From Sphingobacteriales bacterium (GTDB lineage: Bacteria; Bacteroidota; Bacteroidia; Chitinophagales; Chitinophagaceae), in contig JACPUV010000053.1 in assembly GCA_016192105.1 (NCBI GenBank), forward strand, positions 62,001-126,000: 64,000 bases of DNA, read 5' to 3'. The notes beneath the pieces are model-generated. The model made no database searches. It was given only the letters and a program-made list of their open reading frames with translations, and was not told the origin of the DNA. The stretch's first letter is position 1. Each line of letters begins with the position of its first letter. Of the stretch, positions 51,586 through 59,849 are shown in pieces. A program made the translations under genes and the position numbers.

Positions 51586-52704
51586 ATGTTCAGAATCCGG
51601 CAGATATCACTCTTCCAGTTCAAGAATTACACAAACCGGTCTTTTGATTTCAGGGAACGGATTGTGGGAATCTGTGGCAACAACGGGATGGGAAAAACCA
51701 ACCTGCTGGATGCTATTCATTATCTCTGTTTTACCCGGAGCTACTTCACCCGCCAGGATGGGAACAGCGTAAAGCAGGGTTGTTCCGGTTTCCGGCTGGA
51801 AGGCGCCTGCCGGCTGAATGAACAGCCCGAAAAAGCGGTCTGTGTGTTAAGGGAGAACGGCCGGAAAGAATTTTCGGTAAATGAAGAAGCTTACGTGAAG
51901 TTTTCCCGGCATATTGGCCGTTATCCCTGTGTGGTCATTGCGCCGGATGATGCGGAACTGATTACCGGCGACAGCCGGGTAAGAAGGACTTTTCTCGACG
52001 AATTGCTCTCACAACTGGACCCGGTTTATTTGCAGGAACTGATCCGTTATACCCGGGTGCTGCAACAGCGGAATTCGTTGCTGAAGAATTTCGCGGAGAC
52101 CAACCGGAGAGATGATGCCCTTCTTGATGTGCTGGATGAACAACTCCTGGCTCCCGGGGAAATGATATTTAATAAGCGGCGGGAATTCCTGCTGGAGTTT
52201 TTGCCCGCAGTTAACCTGTTGTATCAGGAAATAGCCCGCCAGCCGGAAGCGGGGGCATCAGCCAAAACATTCCTGCCGCAGGAACCTGTAAACCTGGTAT
52301 ATGACAGTGAGTTGTTGCAGGCCTCCTTCCGTGAACTGTTGAAAGCCAACCGCCAGCGGGATTGCCTTTCCCAGCGCAGCAGTTCCGGCATTCACCGGGA
52401 TGACCTGGAAATTTTACTGGGCAACCAGCCCTTTAAAAGCATTGCTTCCCAGGGGCAGCGAAAAAGTTTATTGTTCGCCCTCAAACTGGCGGAAATGGAA
52501 CGGCTGAAAGAAGAAAAGGGCTTTGCGCCGCTCTTGCTGCTGGATGATGTATTCGAAAAATTAGATGAGGAACGGATCGGCAACCTCCTGCGAAAAGTAT
52601 GCATCGAAAACGAGGGACAGGTCTTTATCACCGATACGCATCAGGAACGGCTCAATGTGCACCTGAAAGCCCTGGCGGTTGAGTTCCAGCTGATTCAATT
52701 GTAG
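51586..52704 (+). CDS. recF: DNA replication and repair protein RecF
   Basis: 372 residues from ATG 51586 (MFRIRQISLFQFKNYTNRSF); a TTG four codons earlier is less likely. An SMC-like ATPase with Walker A GICGNNGMGKTNLLDAIHYL (about 30-49), the ABC signature SQGQRKSLLFALKLAE near 287, and Walker B PLLLLDDVFEKLD near 313. RecF binds gapped DNA and with RecO and RecR loads RecA. Divergent from pdhA. The 42-base heptamer super-repeat begins seven bases after its stop; the DUF721 gene follows, a pairing typical of Bacteroidota. Confidence 0.97.
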   Translation: MFRIRQISLFQFKNYTNRSFDFRERIVGICGNNGMGKTNLLDAIHYLCFTRSYFTRQDGNSVKQGCSGFRLEGACRLNEQPEKAVCVLRENGRKEFSVNEEAYVKFSRHIGRYPCVVIAPDDAELITGDSRVRRTFLDELLSQLDPVYLQELIRYTRVLQQRNSLLKNFAETNRRDDALLDVLDEQLLAPGEMIFNKRREFLLEFLPAVNLLYQEIARQPEAGASAKTFLPQEPVNLVYDSELLQASFRELLKANRQRDCLSQRSSSGIHRDDLEILLGNQPFKSIASQGQRKSLLFALKLAEMERLKEEKGFAPLLLLDDVFEKLDEERIGNLLRKVCIENEGQVFITDTHQERLNVHLKALAVEFQLIQL

Positions 52705-52710
52705 GCAACC

Positions 52711-52850
52711 CCCCAACCCCGAACTCTCAACCCTCAACTCCAAACCCTCAACCTTCAACCCCGAACTCTCAACCCTCAACTCCAAACCCTCAACCTTCAA
52801 CTCCGAACTCTCAACCCTCAACTCCAAACCCTCAACCTTCAACCCCGAAC
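52711..52850. repeat. Heptamer array with 42-base higher-order repeat
   Basis: Exactly 20 contiguous 7-base words. A leading CCCCAAC is followed by three copies of a 42-base unit made of six words: CCCGAAC, TCTCAAC, CCTCAAC, TCCAAAC, CCTCAAC, CTTCAAC (52718-52759, 52760-52801, 52802-52843), then a final CCCGAAC. The three copies differ at one base (T for C at 52802). The array ends seven bases before a TATCTTTA box (one mismatch to TAnnTTTG) of the next gene. Confidence 0.95.
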
Positions 52851-52857
52851 AAAGATT

Positions 52858-52865
52858 TATCTTTA
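52858..52865 (+). promoter_or_regulatory. Candidate -7 box (TATCTTTA) of the DUF721 gene
   Basis: One mismatch to TAnnTTTG. Ends four bases before ATG 52870, the same spacing as for pyrE and serA, predicting an almost leaderless transcript. The heptamer array occupies the position of the -33 region. Confidence 0.35.
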
Positions 52866-52869
52866 CCAA

Positions 52870-53151
52870 ATGGGAGAATACTCAATTCGTGAAGCCATGC
52901 AGCAATTTCTCAATGGAAGCCGTATCAAAGGTGGTATCCAGGCATTGCAGATAGAAGACGTGTGGGAAGAGATCATGGGAAAAACAGTGGCCCGTTATAC
53001 CGATAAACTGCAGATCATCGGGGACAAACTGATCATCACGACCTCCGTGGCCCCTTTAAAAAACGAACTGCTGTACCAGAAAGAAAAAATAAAACAGCGG
53101 GTGAATGAAGCGTTGAAGCAAAAAGTGGTGAATGAAGTGATCATTCAATAG
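52870..53151 (+). CDS. DUF721 family protein
   Basis: 93 residues: MGEYSIREAMQQFLNGSRIKGG followed by QIEDVWEEIMGKTVARYTDKL and the beta hairpin IIGDKLIITTSVAPLKNELLYQKEKIK, the typical DUF721 (DciA-like) domain. DciA in many bacteria is the ancestral loader of the replicative helicase DnaB; short stand-alone DUF721 proteins next to recF in Bacteroidota are thought to be the equivalent, which is inference here. Confidence 0.9.
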   Translation: MGEYSIREAMQQFLNGSRIKGGIQALQIEDVWEEIMGKTVARYTDKLQIIGDKLIITTSVAPLKNELLYQKEKIKQRVNEALKQKVVNEVIIQ

Positions 53152-53168
53152 CCTGCAACCCTCCCTGC

Positions 53169-53576
53169 TTAATCAAATATTTCGCTGCGGTGACTTACCG
53201 CCTCATCCAGGATATCATCCGTGGAGACAATCCCCTTAAACTCGAGGTTACTGAATACCGGTAAAAATTTTACATGGTGCTTTTTCATCACGGTCATGCA
53301 TTGTTCCAGGGTATCGCCGGCATCGGCGAAAGGAAGTTTAGTATTCAGAATATCGATGACTCTTGTGTCGGTTAAGGATTTATTCAAGAAAAGGGCTTTG
53401 CTCGCCACATCGTGCTCCGTGATCAGTCCCAGGAAATTATCGGCTTTATCTGTTACGATCAAGTACTCGGTGTTATAGGTGCTCATCCGGCAAAGGGCAT
53501 CGCTGATGCTGCAGTCGGGTTCAATGTTCTTGAAATGGGGCAACTGCCGGGCAAGAATCTCATTTAATTTTTCCAT
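53169..53576 (-). CDS. Protein with a pair of CBS domains
   Basis: 135 residues forming two CBS motifs: the first about 15-65 (CSISDALCRMSTYNTEYLIVTD, then GLITEHDVASKAL), the second about 75-130 (FADAGDTLEQCMTVMKKHHVKFLPVF, then GIVSTDDILDEAV). The GLITEHDV and GIVSTDDI blocks are standard. CBS pairs bind adenosine nucleotides and sense energy state. No effector domain is fused; the partner is unknown. Confidence 0.92.
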   Translation of the reverse strand: MEKLNEILARQLPHFKNIEPDCSISDALCRMSTYNTEYLIVTDKADNFLGLITEHDVASKALFLNKSLTDTRVIDILNTKLPFADAGDTLEQCMTVMKKHHVKFLPVFSNLEFKGIVSTDDILDEAVSHRSEIFD

Positions 53577-53717
53577 GGCAAAGGTTTACAGGTGAGGGGT
53601 CCTTTTGTTGGCATGAAGAGAACGCTATGAAATTACTCAAATATTCCGGGAGATAAGATGAACTAAATGTTATCCGCAAAAAAAATGCCGGACTAGGCAT
53701 TACCCGGTTTTGGCAGA

Positions 53718-54782
53718 TCAGCTGATCCGTACCCGGGGGTCCACTACCCCATAAAGGATGTCTGCCAGGATGTTAATGAGGATAAAGAATGTAGCGGAGA
53801 TCAGTACGGAGCCCATGACCACAGGATAATCCAGTTTTTCCAACGCATCCACGGTTACTTTTCCAATTCCCTGCCAGCCAAAGATATATTCCACGAAGAA
53901 AGCCCCGGCCAGTAATTCAGCAAACCAGCCGGTAACAGCGGTGATCACCGGATTCAGGGCATTGCGCAGTCCGTGTTTCCAGATCACGGCCTGCCGGCTC
54001 AGTCCCTTTGCATAAGCCGTGCGGATATAATCCTGGTCCAGTACATCCAGCATGGCACTCCGGGTAAGCTGGGTAATGATGGCCAGGGGCCGGATACCCA
54101 GTGTGACAGCTGGCAGGACCAGGTTCTGCAGGGTCAGTCGCCGCTGGCCTTCATCATCAATCAAAAACCAACTGCCGGCGATATGCAGACCGGTCCATTC
54201 GCTTAGCACAAACCCAAAAAGATAGACCATGATAATGCCCATAAAAAAAGAAGGCGCTGAAATACCCACGATGCTGCTGAAAATAGCGGATGTATCCAGC
54301 CAGCTGTTTTGCCGCACGGCCGCGAGCACTCCCAGCGGGATACCGATCAGCACCGCAATGATCATGGCTGCCAGTGCCAGCATCAGGGTACCGGGCAGTG
54401 CCTGCATCAGAATGGTCCATACTTCCCTTTTGCTCTGGTAGGACTTGCGGAGATACGGGATCTTGATGCCGAATTTCCGCTCCCCACCGGTAAAGAAGCC
54501 CCTGAGTTTTTTCTTTTGAATCTCAGACTGGCTGTGCAGGCAAACGGGTGATACATCGTTCAGGTAATACAGGAACTGTTTGAATGTTGGAACCGGATCC
54601 CCCTTTTCATTGATGAGGTACAATTCTTTCCGGATATTGGATTGGGTGGTCGAATCACCGGTCTGCCCCATCACGATCCGGGACGGATCCCCAAAACCCT
54701 GGAAAAGAAAAAATACCAATACCACCACCCCTGCCAGTACCAGCAGGCCATAAAACATTTTACGGGCGATGAATTTGACCAT
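53718..54782 (-). CDS. DppB/OppB-type ABC transporter permease
   Basis: 354 residues. An N-terminal helix (about 9-29) leads into a long periplasmic stretch (about 35-120), then five helices of the BPD-transport inner-membrane domain, with the EAA-like loop DYIRTAYAKGLSRQAVIWKHGLRNAL near residue 245 that contacts the ATPase. The N-terminal insertion before the domain is unusually long for OppB. No DppC, ATPase or binding protein is adjacent, so the partner subunits must lie elsewhere. It begins one base after the preceding BT_3928-like gene. Confidence 0.87.
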   Translation of the reverse strand: MVKFIARKMFYGLLVLAGVVVLVFFLFQGFGDPSRIVMGQTGDSTTQSNIRKELYLINEKGDPVPTFKQFLYYLNDVSPVCLHSQSEIQKKKLRGFFTGGERKFGIKIPYLRKSYQSKREVWTILMQALPGTLMLALAAMIIAVLIGIPLGVLAAVRQNSWLDTSAIFSSIVGISAPSFFMGIIMVYLFGFVLSEWTGLHIAGSWFLIDDEGQRRLTLQNLVLPAVTLGIRPLAIITQLTRSAMLDVLDQDYIRTAYAKGLSRQAVIWKHGLRNALNPVITAVTGWFAELLAGAFFVEYIFGWQGIGKVTVDALEKLDYPVVMGSVLISATFFILINILADILYGVVDPRVRIS

Positions 54783-54783
54783 A

Positions 54784-55947
54784 TCAGTGTGGTAAGGAAT
54801 CGATGGTTAGGGGTACGGGTGGTACAGCCGGTACCGTCAGGCCCGCGATCATTTTTTCTGCTTTGCCAAAACCCGGCAGGGCCCATTTGCCCAGTACAGT
54901 TCCTTCTTTCAGCAGGTAAAGCGTGGGGTTGGCCCGGGAGGCACTGCGTATCGTGGTATTATCACAGGTAAATACCGGCAGGTCCGCAAAAATGGTGGCG
55001 GCCATTTCCGTTCTTGCTTTATCAGGTTGTCCGCTGATCAGATACACGGCAATATTCTTTGTTCGGGCGGTCTCATATACCCGCGCAAATGCATTTTCCC
55101 AGTTACGGAGCGGCACGGAAAAGTTTTCCGTAAAAATCAGGATGGCATAGGGTAATGAGAGTACCTGTTGCGTGGAATCTGCTTCGCTTGCGCCTTTCAG
55201 ATCAAACCCCTTTATAGCGGGTTCTGCATTGCCCTTGCGGATCAGTTTATCCTTGCGGCTGACAAAGGTATAGGTGTTCAGGTCGGCCGGCAATTCGAGG
55301 GGCGAAAATTCAAACGTTTTTCCGGATTTGGTGTACACAAAACGGATGGCAAAACTATCCGGTATGGCATCGGCCGGCACTTTCCTTTTTTCCATGATAT
55401 TATTCCCGGTCTTAAAAGGCAGGCAGTCCACCATCGGCAGGTTGTGCAGGGTGTACCACTGGAACCCAAAACTACCGGCGATGATCAGTAACATCAGGAA
55501 GCTGCCGGTTTTGGCGGGTAAGAGCGGGCGTATTTCATATCTTTTCCATAACAGGAAAGTGATCATGAGCGTCAGGGCTGCATCTTTCAGGAAAGAAGTC
55601 TGTGAACTGATGGGCAGGCAGTCTCCGAAACAGCCACAGTTTTTGGGCATTCCGGTAATGTAGGTGTACCCGGTAAGAAATGTAAAGAAAACGATCAGGA
55701 GCAATAAGAGCCAGCTGAAAAGCCGGTTCCGCCAGCCCAGCAGCAGGGCAAAACCAGCGATGATCTCAAAGGCATTCATCAGTACCGAAAGCGGCAGGGT
55801 CAGGTTGTCAAAACCTCCCCAGTTCCACACTTCGAAAAATTCCTGCATCTTGTAACTGAGACCGAGAGGGTCATTGGCTTTTACCAGGCCGGAAAAAATG
55901 AACAAAAGTCCAACAAGAATTCGGGTTAAGGTAATGGCTGCTTTCAT
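54784..55947 (-). CDS. DoxX/MauE-like membrane protein, BT_3928 family
   Basis: 387 residues. Four membrane helices (about 5-140) form a DoxX/MauE-type domain with the redox-like motif MPKNCGCFGDCLPIS near residue 102 and a conserved KANDPLGLSYKMQEFF at about 24-39. A fifth helix lies about 148-165, followed by a soluble periplasmic domain (about 180-387) with thioredoxin-like features (PYAILIFTENF and PTLYLLKEGTVLGKW) but no CxxC. This architecture is the Bacteroidota BT_3928 family. The start overlaps the DUF1599 gene stop by four bases, so they are translationally coupled. Likely involved in envelope redox chemistry; not proven. Confidence 0.85.
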   Translation of the reverse strand: MKAAITLTRILVGLLFIFSGLVKANDPLGLSYKMQEFFEVWNWGGFDNLTLPLSVLMNAFEIIAGFALLLGWRNRLFSWLLLLLIVFFTFLTGYTYITGMPKNCGCFGDCLPISSQTSFLKDAALTLMITFLLWKRYEIRPLLPAKTGSFLMLLIIAGSFGFQWYTLHNLPMVDCLPFKTGNNIMEKRKVPADAIPDSFAIRFVYTKSGKTFEFSPLELPADLNTYTFVSRKDKLIRKGNAEPAIKGFDLKGASEADSTQQVLSLPYAILIFTENFSVPLRNWENAFARVYETARTKNIAVYLISGQPDKARTEMAATIFADLPVFTCDNTTIRSASRANPTLYLLKEGTVLGKWALPGFGKAEKMIAGLTVPAVPPVPLTIDSLPH

Positions 55948-56477
55948 TTCATCAGTATAAGGGCGAAAATGGCATAATTGATAATATCAAGATAATTGGC
56001 ATCGATCCCTTCGCTGACCAGGGTCCTGCCTTCATTGTTTAATATTTGCCGGATCCGCTGCAGTTTCATCAGGATCAGGTCCACAAAACTCTCCTGGCTC
56101 ATACTGCGCCAGGCTTCCCCGTAATCGTGGTTTTTATCCTGCATCAGGTTTTTGGCATGCCTGATCTTCTCATCGTAAAGTGAGGCCACTTCCCCGGCTT
56201 TCAGTTCCTCCGGCGCATCGGCCGGAAGCCCCAGCTGGATCAGCCCGATCACCGCGTAATTGATGATGCCTTTGAATTCGGCTGCAATGCCATCTGATAC
56301 TTTTTGTTCCCCTTTTTCCTGGATGGTGCGGATCCGCTGGGCTTTGATAAAAATCTGGTCCACGATCGAAATGGTACGCAGCACCCGCCAGGCCGTGCCA
56401 TAGTCGGTTGCTTTTTTAACAAAAATATCCCTGCAGTCACTGATGACTTTGTCGTATTGCTGGCTGGTTGTTGACAT
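55944..56477 (-). CDS. DUF1599 protein with two tandem domains
   Basis: 177 residues from ATG 56477 (MSTTSQQYDKVISDCRDIF); an in-frame upstream start would add 15 Pro-rich residues. It is an internal duplication: DYGTAWRVLRTISIVDQIFI...IINYAVIGLIQL in the first half and DYGEAWRSMSQESFVDLILM...IINYAIFALILM in the second. DUF1599 is also named nucleotide modification associated domain 1 in phages, but the chromosomal Bacteroidota proteins next to BT_3928-like genes have no assigned reaction. The stop overlaps the next start (ATGA). Confidence 0.88.
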   Translation of the reverse strand: MSTTSQQYDKVISDCRDIFVKKATDYGTAWRVLRTISIVDQIFIKAQRIRTIQEKGEQKVSDGIAAEFKGIINYAVIGLIQLGLPADAPEELKAGEVASLYDEKIRHAKNLMQDKNHDYGEAWRSMSQESFVDLILMKLQRIRQILNNEGRTLVSEGIDANYLDIINYAIFALILMK

Positions 56478-56590
56478 AAAGTAAATACTAGTGGCAGGTG
56501 GCGGGCCCGATGGAAAAAACATTCGTCGTCTTTCTCATTTACTAATAGCCCCTGCCCTAACTTAGCTTCAAAAATAGCGAACTAAGCCTA

Positions 56591-57424
56591 ATGTTTACAC
56601 TGAATTGCAAGGGAAGGTTACTGGTTGTGGATAAGCCACTGGTAATGGGTATCCTGAATATTACCCCGGATTCGTTTTACAGCGGCAGCCGCGTTCAGGC
56701 AGCAGATGAGGTATTGCGGCGGGCGGAGCAGATGCTGAAAGACGGTGCCACGATCCTTGATATCGGGGGCCAGAGCACCCGCCCCGGCAGCGTAAAACTG
56801 GAGCCGGCTGAAGAACTGGATCGGGTCATTGCGCCTATTGAAGCAGTACACCGGCATTTCCCGGAAGCTTTTATTTCGGTGGATACCTTTTATGCCGCAG
56901 TGGCCGAAGCTGCTGTGAAGGCGGGGGCGGACCTGGTCAATGATATCAGTGCCGGAGCGCTGGACGAAAACATGATCTCCACTGTGGCAGGCCTGCAGGT
57001 TCCCTATGTGCTCATGCACATGAAGGGATCTCCGCAGACCATGCAGCAGGAAGCCCGTTACAACGATGTTACCCGGGAAGTACTGGATTACCTGGCCGCG
57101 AAAAAGGCGGAACTGAATAAGGCAGGGATAAAGGATCTGCTCATTGACCCTGGTTTTGGTTTTGGGAAAACCGTGGAGCATAATTTTACACTCCTGCGTG
57201 ACCTGCGGGTATTTTCCCTGCTGCAAACGCCGTTGTTGCTCGGCATTTCAAGGAAATCATTTATCTGGAAAACACTGGGGGTTGGGCCTGCTGATGTCCT
57301 CTCCCTGCAGGGTAGCACAGCGCTTCATATGGCCGGACTGATCAACGGCGCCGCTGTATTGAGGGTGCATGATGTAAAAGAAGCAACCGGGGTGATCCGC
57401 CTGTATTCTTCCCTTTATCCATGA
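56591..57424 (+). CDS. folP: Dihydropteroate synthase
   Basis: 277 residues; condenses para-aminobenzoate with dihydropterin pyrophosphate in folate synthesis and is the sulfonamide target. Signatures: VMGILNITPDSFYSGSR at about 18-34, ATILDIGGQSTRPGS at 54-68, VNDISAG near 116 and LLIDPGFGFGKT near 182. Divergent from the DUF1599 gene, a conserved Bacteroidota arrangement. A strong terminator follows ten bases after the stop. Confidence 0.97.
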   Translation: MFTLNCKGRLLVVDKPLVMGILNITPDSFYSGSRVQAADEVLRRAEQMLKDGATILDIGGQSTRPGSVKLEPAEELDRVIAPIEAVHRHFPEAFISVDTFYAAVAEAAVKAGADLVNDISAGALDENMISTVAGLQVPYVLMHMKGSPQTMQQEARYNDVTREVLDYLAAKKAELNKAGIKDLLIDPGFGFGKTVEHNFTLLRDLRVFSLLQTPLLLGISRKSFIWKTLGVGPADVLSLQGSTALHMAGLINGAAVLRVHDVKEATGVIRLYSSLYP

Positions 57425-57433
57425 TAAAAAAGT

Positions 57434-57460
57434 AACCCCGGCAAAAGCCGGGGTTGTTTT
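57434..57460 (+). terminator. Terminator of folP
   Basis: Perfect arms AACCCCGGC (57434-57442) and GCCGGGGTT (57447-57455) with loop AAAA, followed by GTTTT. Ten bases after the folP stop. Confidence 0.85.
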
Positions 57461-57623
57461 CATTAAGACATTGTAATCAAAACCCTGCTGGAAAATACAG
57501 CAATTGATCTTTACAAAGGATATCTATATTCTAAAAAAGTACGGTCGGGATTTATGCCTCTCAGTTCTCAGGGGGTGCGGAATGGGTTAGTATCAGATTA
57601 TGGACTAAAAACGGGGCCTCTTC

Positions 57624-57653
57624 AAAAAAATACCCGTCTATTGAAGACGGGTA
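57624..57653 (-). terminator. Terminator of the FKBP gene
   Basis: On the minus strand TACCCGTCT (57645-57653) and AGACGGGTA (57631-57639), perfect 9-base arms, are followed by seven T (57624-57630). Confidence 0.85.
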
Positions 57654-57682
57654 CAAAGTTCAGGTTTTATTTAATACCCTCA

Positions 57683-58624
57683 CTATTTTTTTGGTTGAGG
57701 GGCATCAATTTTTTCGGGATGCGCAGGTGCGGGTGGCGGAGCAGGTGCCTGGTCCTTCACATCGACAATGGTCAGTTCAAAGACCAGGTTCTCATACGGT
57801 TTAATTACCCGTGAACCGGGAGGAGGATTTGCCCCATACGCCAGCAGGGATGGTACAAATATTTTGGCGGAACCACCGGGCCTTAGGAAACGTACGGCTT
57901 CATCGAATCCTTTAATCATTTCGCTATTGCCTACCGTAAAGGAAAGGGGTTGAACGTGGTGGAAGCTGGAATCTACATTGCTGTCAACTTTTACTCCCTT
58001 GAACGTAGTACCGGTATAGTTTACCGAAACATATTTGCCCGAATCAACCAGGTTGCCGGTACCCGGGTTCAGAATATGTACAAATGCACCGGAGGGGGTC
58101 TTTTGTACTTCCAATTTCAGGGATTCCACATACTGTTTAACGGTGGTTACTTCGGCTTCAGCAAAAGCAGTTCTTGCTTTTTGTTCATCCAGGAATTTAG
58201 TACTGTCATTGGTAAAGAGGCCCAGCACTTTCACATAGGTCATGATCCGGTCGCCTTTTTTGAAATGCGGGGGAAGACTTCCGGCCGGCAGGCGGCGGAG
58301 AAAGGTATCCATCATCTGGGTGGCCACCAAACTATCACCTACATGCAGTTTCATCCACAGTTCAGAGATGTCATAAGGATTGCTTTGCCCGTTGACAGGA
58401 ATATACAGGGGAATATTACCGCTTGTCGAAAAATAAACGCTGTCATTTATCTTCTGGGTCAGGTTTACTTTCAGGTAATTGCCGGCCCTGGCGGACTGGG
58501 TATCTTTTCCGGCAAAAAGCTGGTATGGCATGCCTCCCGGTGTTTTCCGGTAATCCGCCTTTCCGCAACTGGCCAGCAAGGCTCCTGCGATCAGTAAAAA
58601 AGACAAATTTTTGATCTTGTTCAT
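57683..58624 (-). CDS. FKBP-type peptidyl-prolyl isomerase, lipoprotein
   Basis: 313 residues. Lipobox LLASCGK puts the acylated Cys at about residue 20. The N-terminal half (about 30-170) resembles an FKBP-like domain whose active-site residues are degenerate; the C-terminal half (about 190-295) is a full FKBP domain: VSVNYTGTTFKGVKVDS, MIKGFDEAVRFLRPGGSAKIFVPSLLAYG and LVFELTIVDV. A Pro/Ala-rich tail follows. It should catalyse proline isomerisation during folding of envelope proteins. Thirteen bases separate it from the DHH phosphoesterase gene upstream, so they may share a transcript. Confidence 0.92.
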   Translation of the reverse strand: MNKIKNLSFLLIAGALLASCGKADYRKTPGGMPYQLFAGKDTQSARAGNYLKVNLTQKINDSVYFSTSGNIPLYIPVNGQSNPYDISELWMKLHVGDSLVATQMMDTFLRRLPAGSLPPHFKKGDRIMTYVKVLGLFTNDSTKFLDEQKARTAFAEAEVTTVKQYVESLKLEVQKTPSGAFVHILNPGTGNLVDSGKYVSVNYTGTTFKGVKVDSNVDSSFHHVQPLSFTVGNSEMIKGFDEAVRFLRPGGSAKIFVPSLLAYGANPPPGSRVIKPYENLVFELTIVDVKDQAPAPPPAPAHPEKIDAPQPKK

Positions 58625-58637
58625 GTTTGGGTTTTAT

Positions 58638-59645
58638 TTATTGTAAAAGCTTTTCATTTTCCTTCATCACCTGTTTGAAACGCTCCACCGTTTTTTCCAG
58701 GCTCTCACTGCTGCGTCCGCCGGCTGCATTATAATGGCCGCCTCCTTCAAAATAGTTACGTGCAAAGGTATTGCAGTCAAATTCGCCCTTGCTCCGGAAA
58801 CTCCATTTTCGTTCTTCATCCCGGTCGATCACCAGGGCTACCAGCTTGATCCCCTGTATCGACTGCGGATAATTGACGAGCCCTTCTGTATCCCCGGTTT
58901 TGATATGGTATTTGAGCAGGTCGCTTTTGGGGATGGCGATCAGCGCCGTATTGAATTCATAAAAGATTTCCATCCGGTGGAGTAACACATGCCCGATAAA
59001 GCGCAGGCGGTTTTCCAGGAAATTGTCAAATAAGCCTTCATGGATCTTTCCGTGGTTAAGCCCCCGGGCTTTCAGGTCGGCCACCAGGTTATGCACACCG
59101 GCATGGGCGGATGAAAAACGGAAGGATCCGGTATCTCCCACCACCCCGGCATAAATGCATTCCCCGATTTCTTCATTTATTTTGTCCGCGTTTCCAGAAT
59201 CCACGATCAGGTCATAGATCATCTCGCAGGTGGAGCTTTTGGCCGTATTGCTCACCCCGTATTCAAAAGAATCCGTATCCGGTTCCTGGTGGTGATCGAT
59301 AAGGATCCTGGTACAGGTCAGCTGCTTCAGTTTCTCCGTCATCGTTTTGGTACGGTGGAAAATATTGAAGTCAAGGCAGAACAGCCATTCCGCTGTATCC
59401 AGTGCGGCTTCTGCCTTTAGCTTATCCTTTTCATAATCCAGCACTTCTTTGGTACCGGGCATCCAGTTCACCCACCCGGCCCAGTTGGTCGGTGAGATCA
59501 CTGTTACGGTATGACCAAATTGTACAAGAAAATGCCGGAGAGCCAGTGAGGAACCCATGGCATCCGCATCCGGTTTCTGGTGAGTGGTGATCACTACCTT
59601 CCGGGGCTGACTGAGTTGGGAAAAAAGGTCTTGTAGGGGCTTCAT
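58638..59645 (-). CDS. DHH family phosphoesterase (NrnA-like)
   Basis: 335 residues. N-terminal DHH domain: THQKPDADAMGSSLALRHFL (about 22-41), LFCLDFN, and the DHH triad in ILIDHHQEPD near 116. The C-terminal DHHA1 domain contains GGGHYNAAGGRSSES near 308. This is the NrnA layout: proteins that degrade nanoRNA and cyclic-dinucleotide breakdown products (pApA) or 3'-phosphoadenosine 5'-phosphate. The exact substrate cannot be told. First gene of a pair with the FKBP gene. Confidence 0.92.
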   Translation of the reverse strand: MKPLQDLFSQLSQPRKVVITTHQKPDADAMGSSLALRHFLVQFGHTVTVISPTNWAGWVNWMPGTKEVLDYEKDKLKAEAALDTAEWLFCLDFNIFHRTKTMTEKLKQLTCTRILIDHHQEPDTDSFEYGVSNTAKSSTCEMIYDLIVDSGNADKINEEIGECIYAGVVGDTGSFRFSSAHAGVHNLVADLKARGLNHGKIHEGLFDNFLENRLRFIGHVLLHRMEIFYEFNTALIAIPKSDLLKYHIKTGDTEGLVNYPQSIQGIKLVALVIDRDEERKWSFRSKGEFDCNTFARNYFEGGGHYNAAGGRSSESLEKTVERFKQVMKENEKLLQ

Positions 59646-59687
59646 AAAGCGGCTGCGAAGTTAGGGAAAATTAGTTTTGTGACGCGG

Positions 59688-59729
59688 GTCTTTGGTCGTT
59701 AGCCTTTAGCCGAGAGTCTTTAGCCGTTA
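59688..59729. repeat. Heptamer array (GYCNTTA words)
   Basis: Six contiguous 7-base words: GTCTTTG, GTCGTTA, GCCTTTA, GCCGAGA, GTCTTTA, GCCGTTA. Between the divergent DHH and ndk genes. Confidence 0.8.
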
Positions 59730-59785
59730 GGCCGATATTCGCTTTTGACATATATGATGACAATTCAGTATTAAATTCAAGGGGC

Positions 59786-59813
59786 CGGACTACCGGCTTC
59801 TGACTACTGACTA
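59786..59813. repeat. Heptamer array (CTGACTA words) in front of ndk
   Basis: Four contiguous 7-base words: CGGACTA, CCGGCTT, CTGACTA, CTGACTA. It ends eight bases before the ndk -7 box and so occupies the -33 region. Confidence 0.7.
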
Positions 59814-59821
59814 AATTACCC

Positions 59822-59829
59822 TACCTTTG
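59822..59829 (+). promoter_or_regulatory. -7 box (TACCTTTG) of ndk
   Basis: Exact TAnnTTTG, predicted leader of about 17 bases before ATG 59850. No TTG at the -33 distance; the heptamer array lies there instead. Confidence 0.55.
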
Positions 59830-59849
59830 CGGCGCAAAAACAAAGCAAT

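Noticed and set aside
52561..52869. Minus-strand open frame encoding a repetitive peptide (VEGLELRVESS units).
   Set aside because: It is the translation of the 7-base array, whose 42-base unit is a multiple of three; 5' of that it overlaps recF antisense. No signal, no start context.
22180..59813. Heptamer arrays considered as CRISPR arrays.
   Set aside because: No repeat-spacer alternation, unit only 7 bases, no cas genes in the window.
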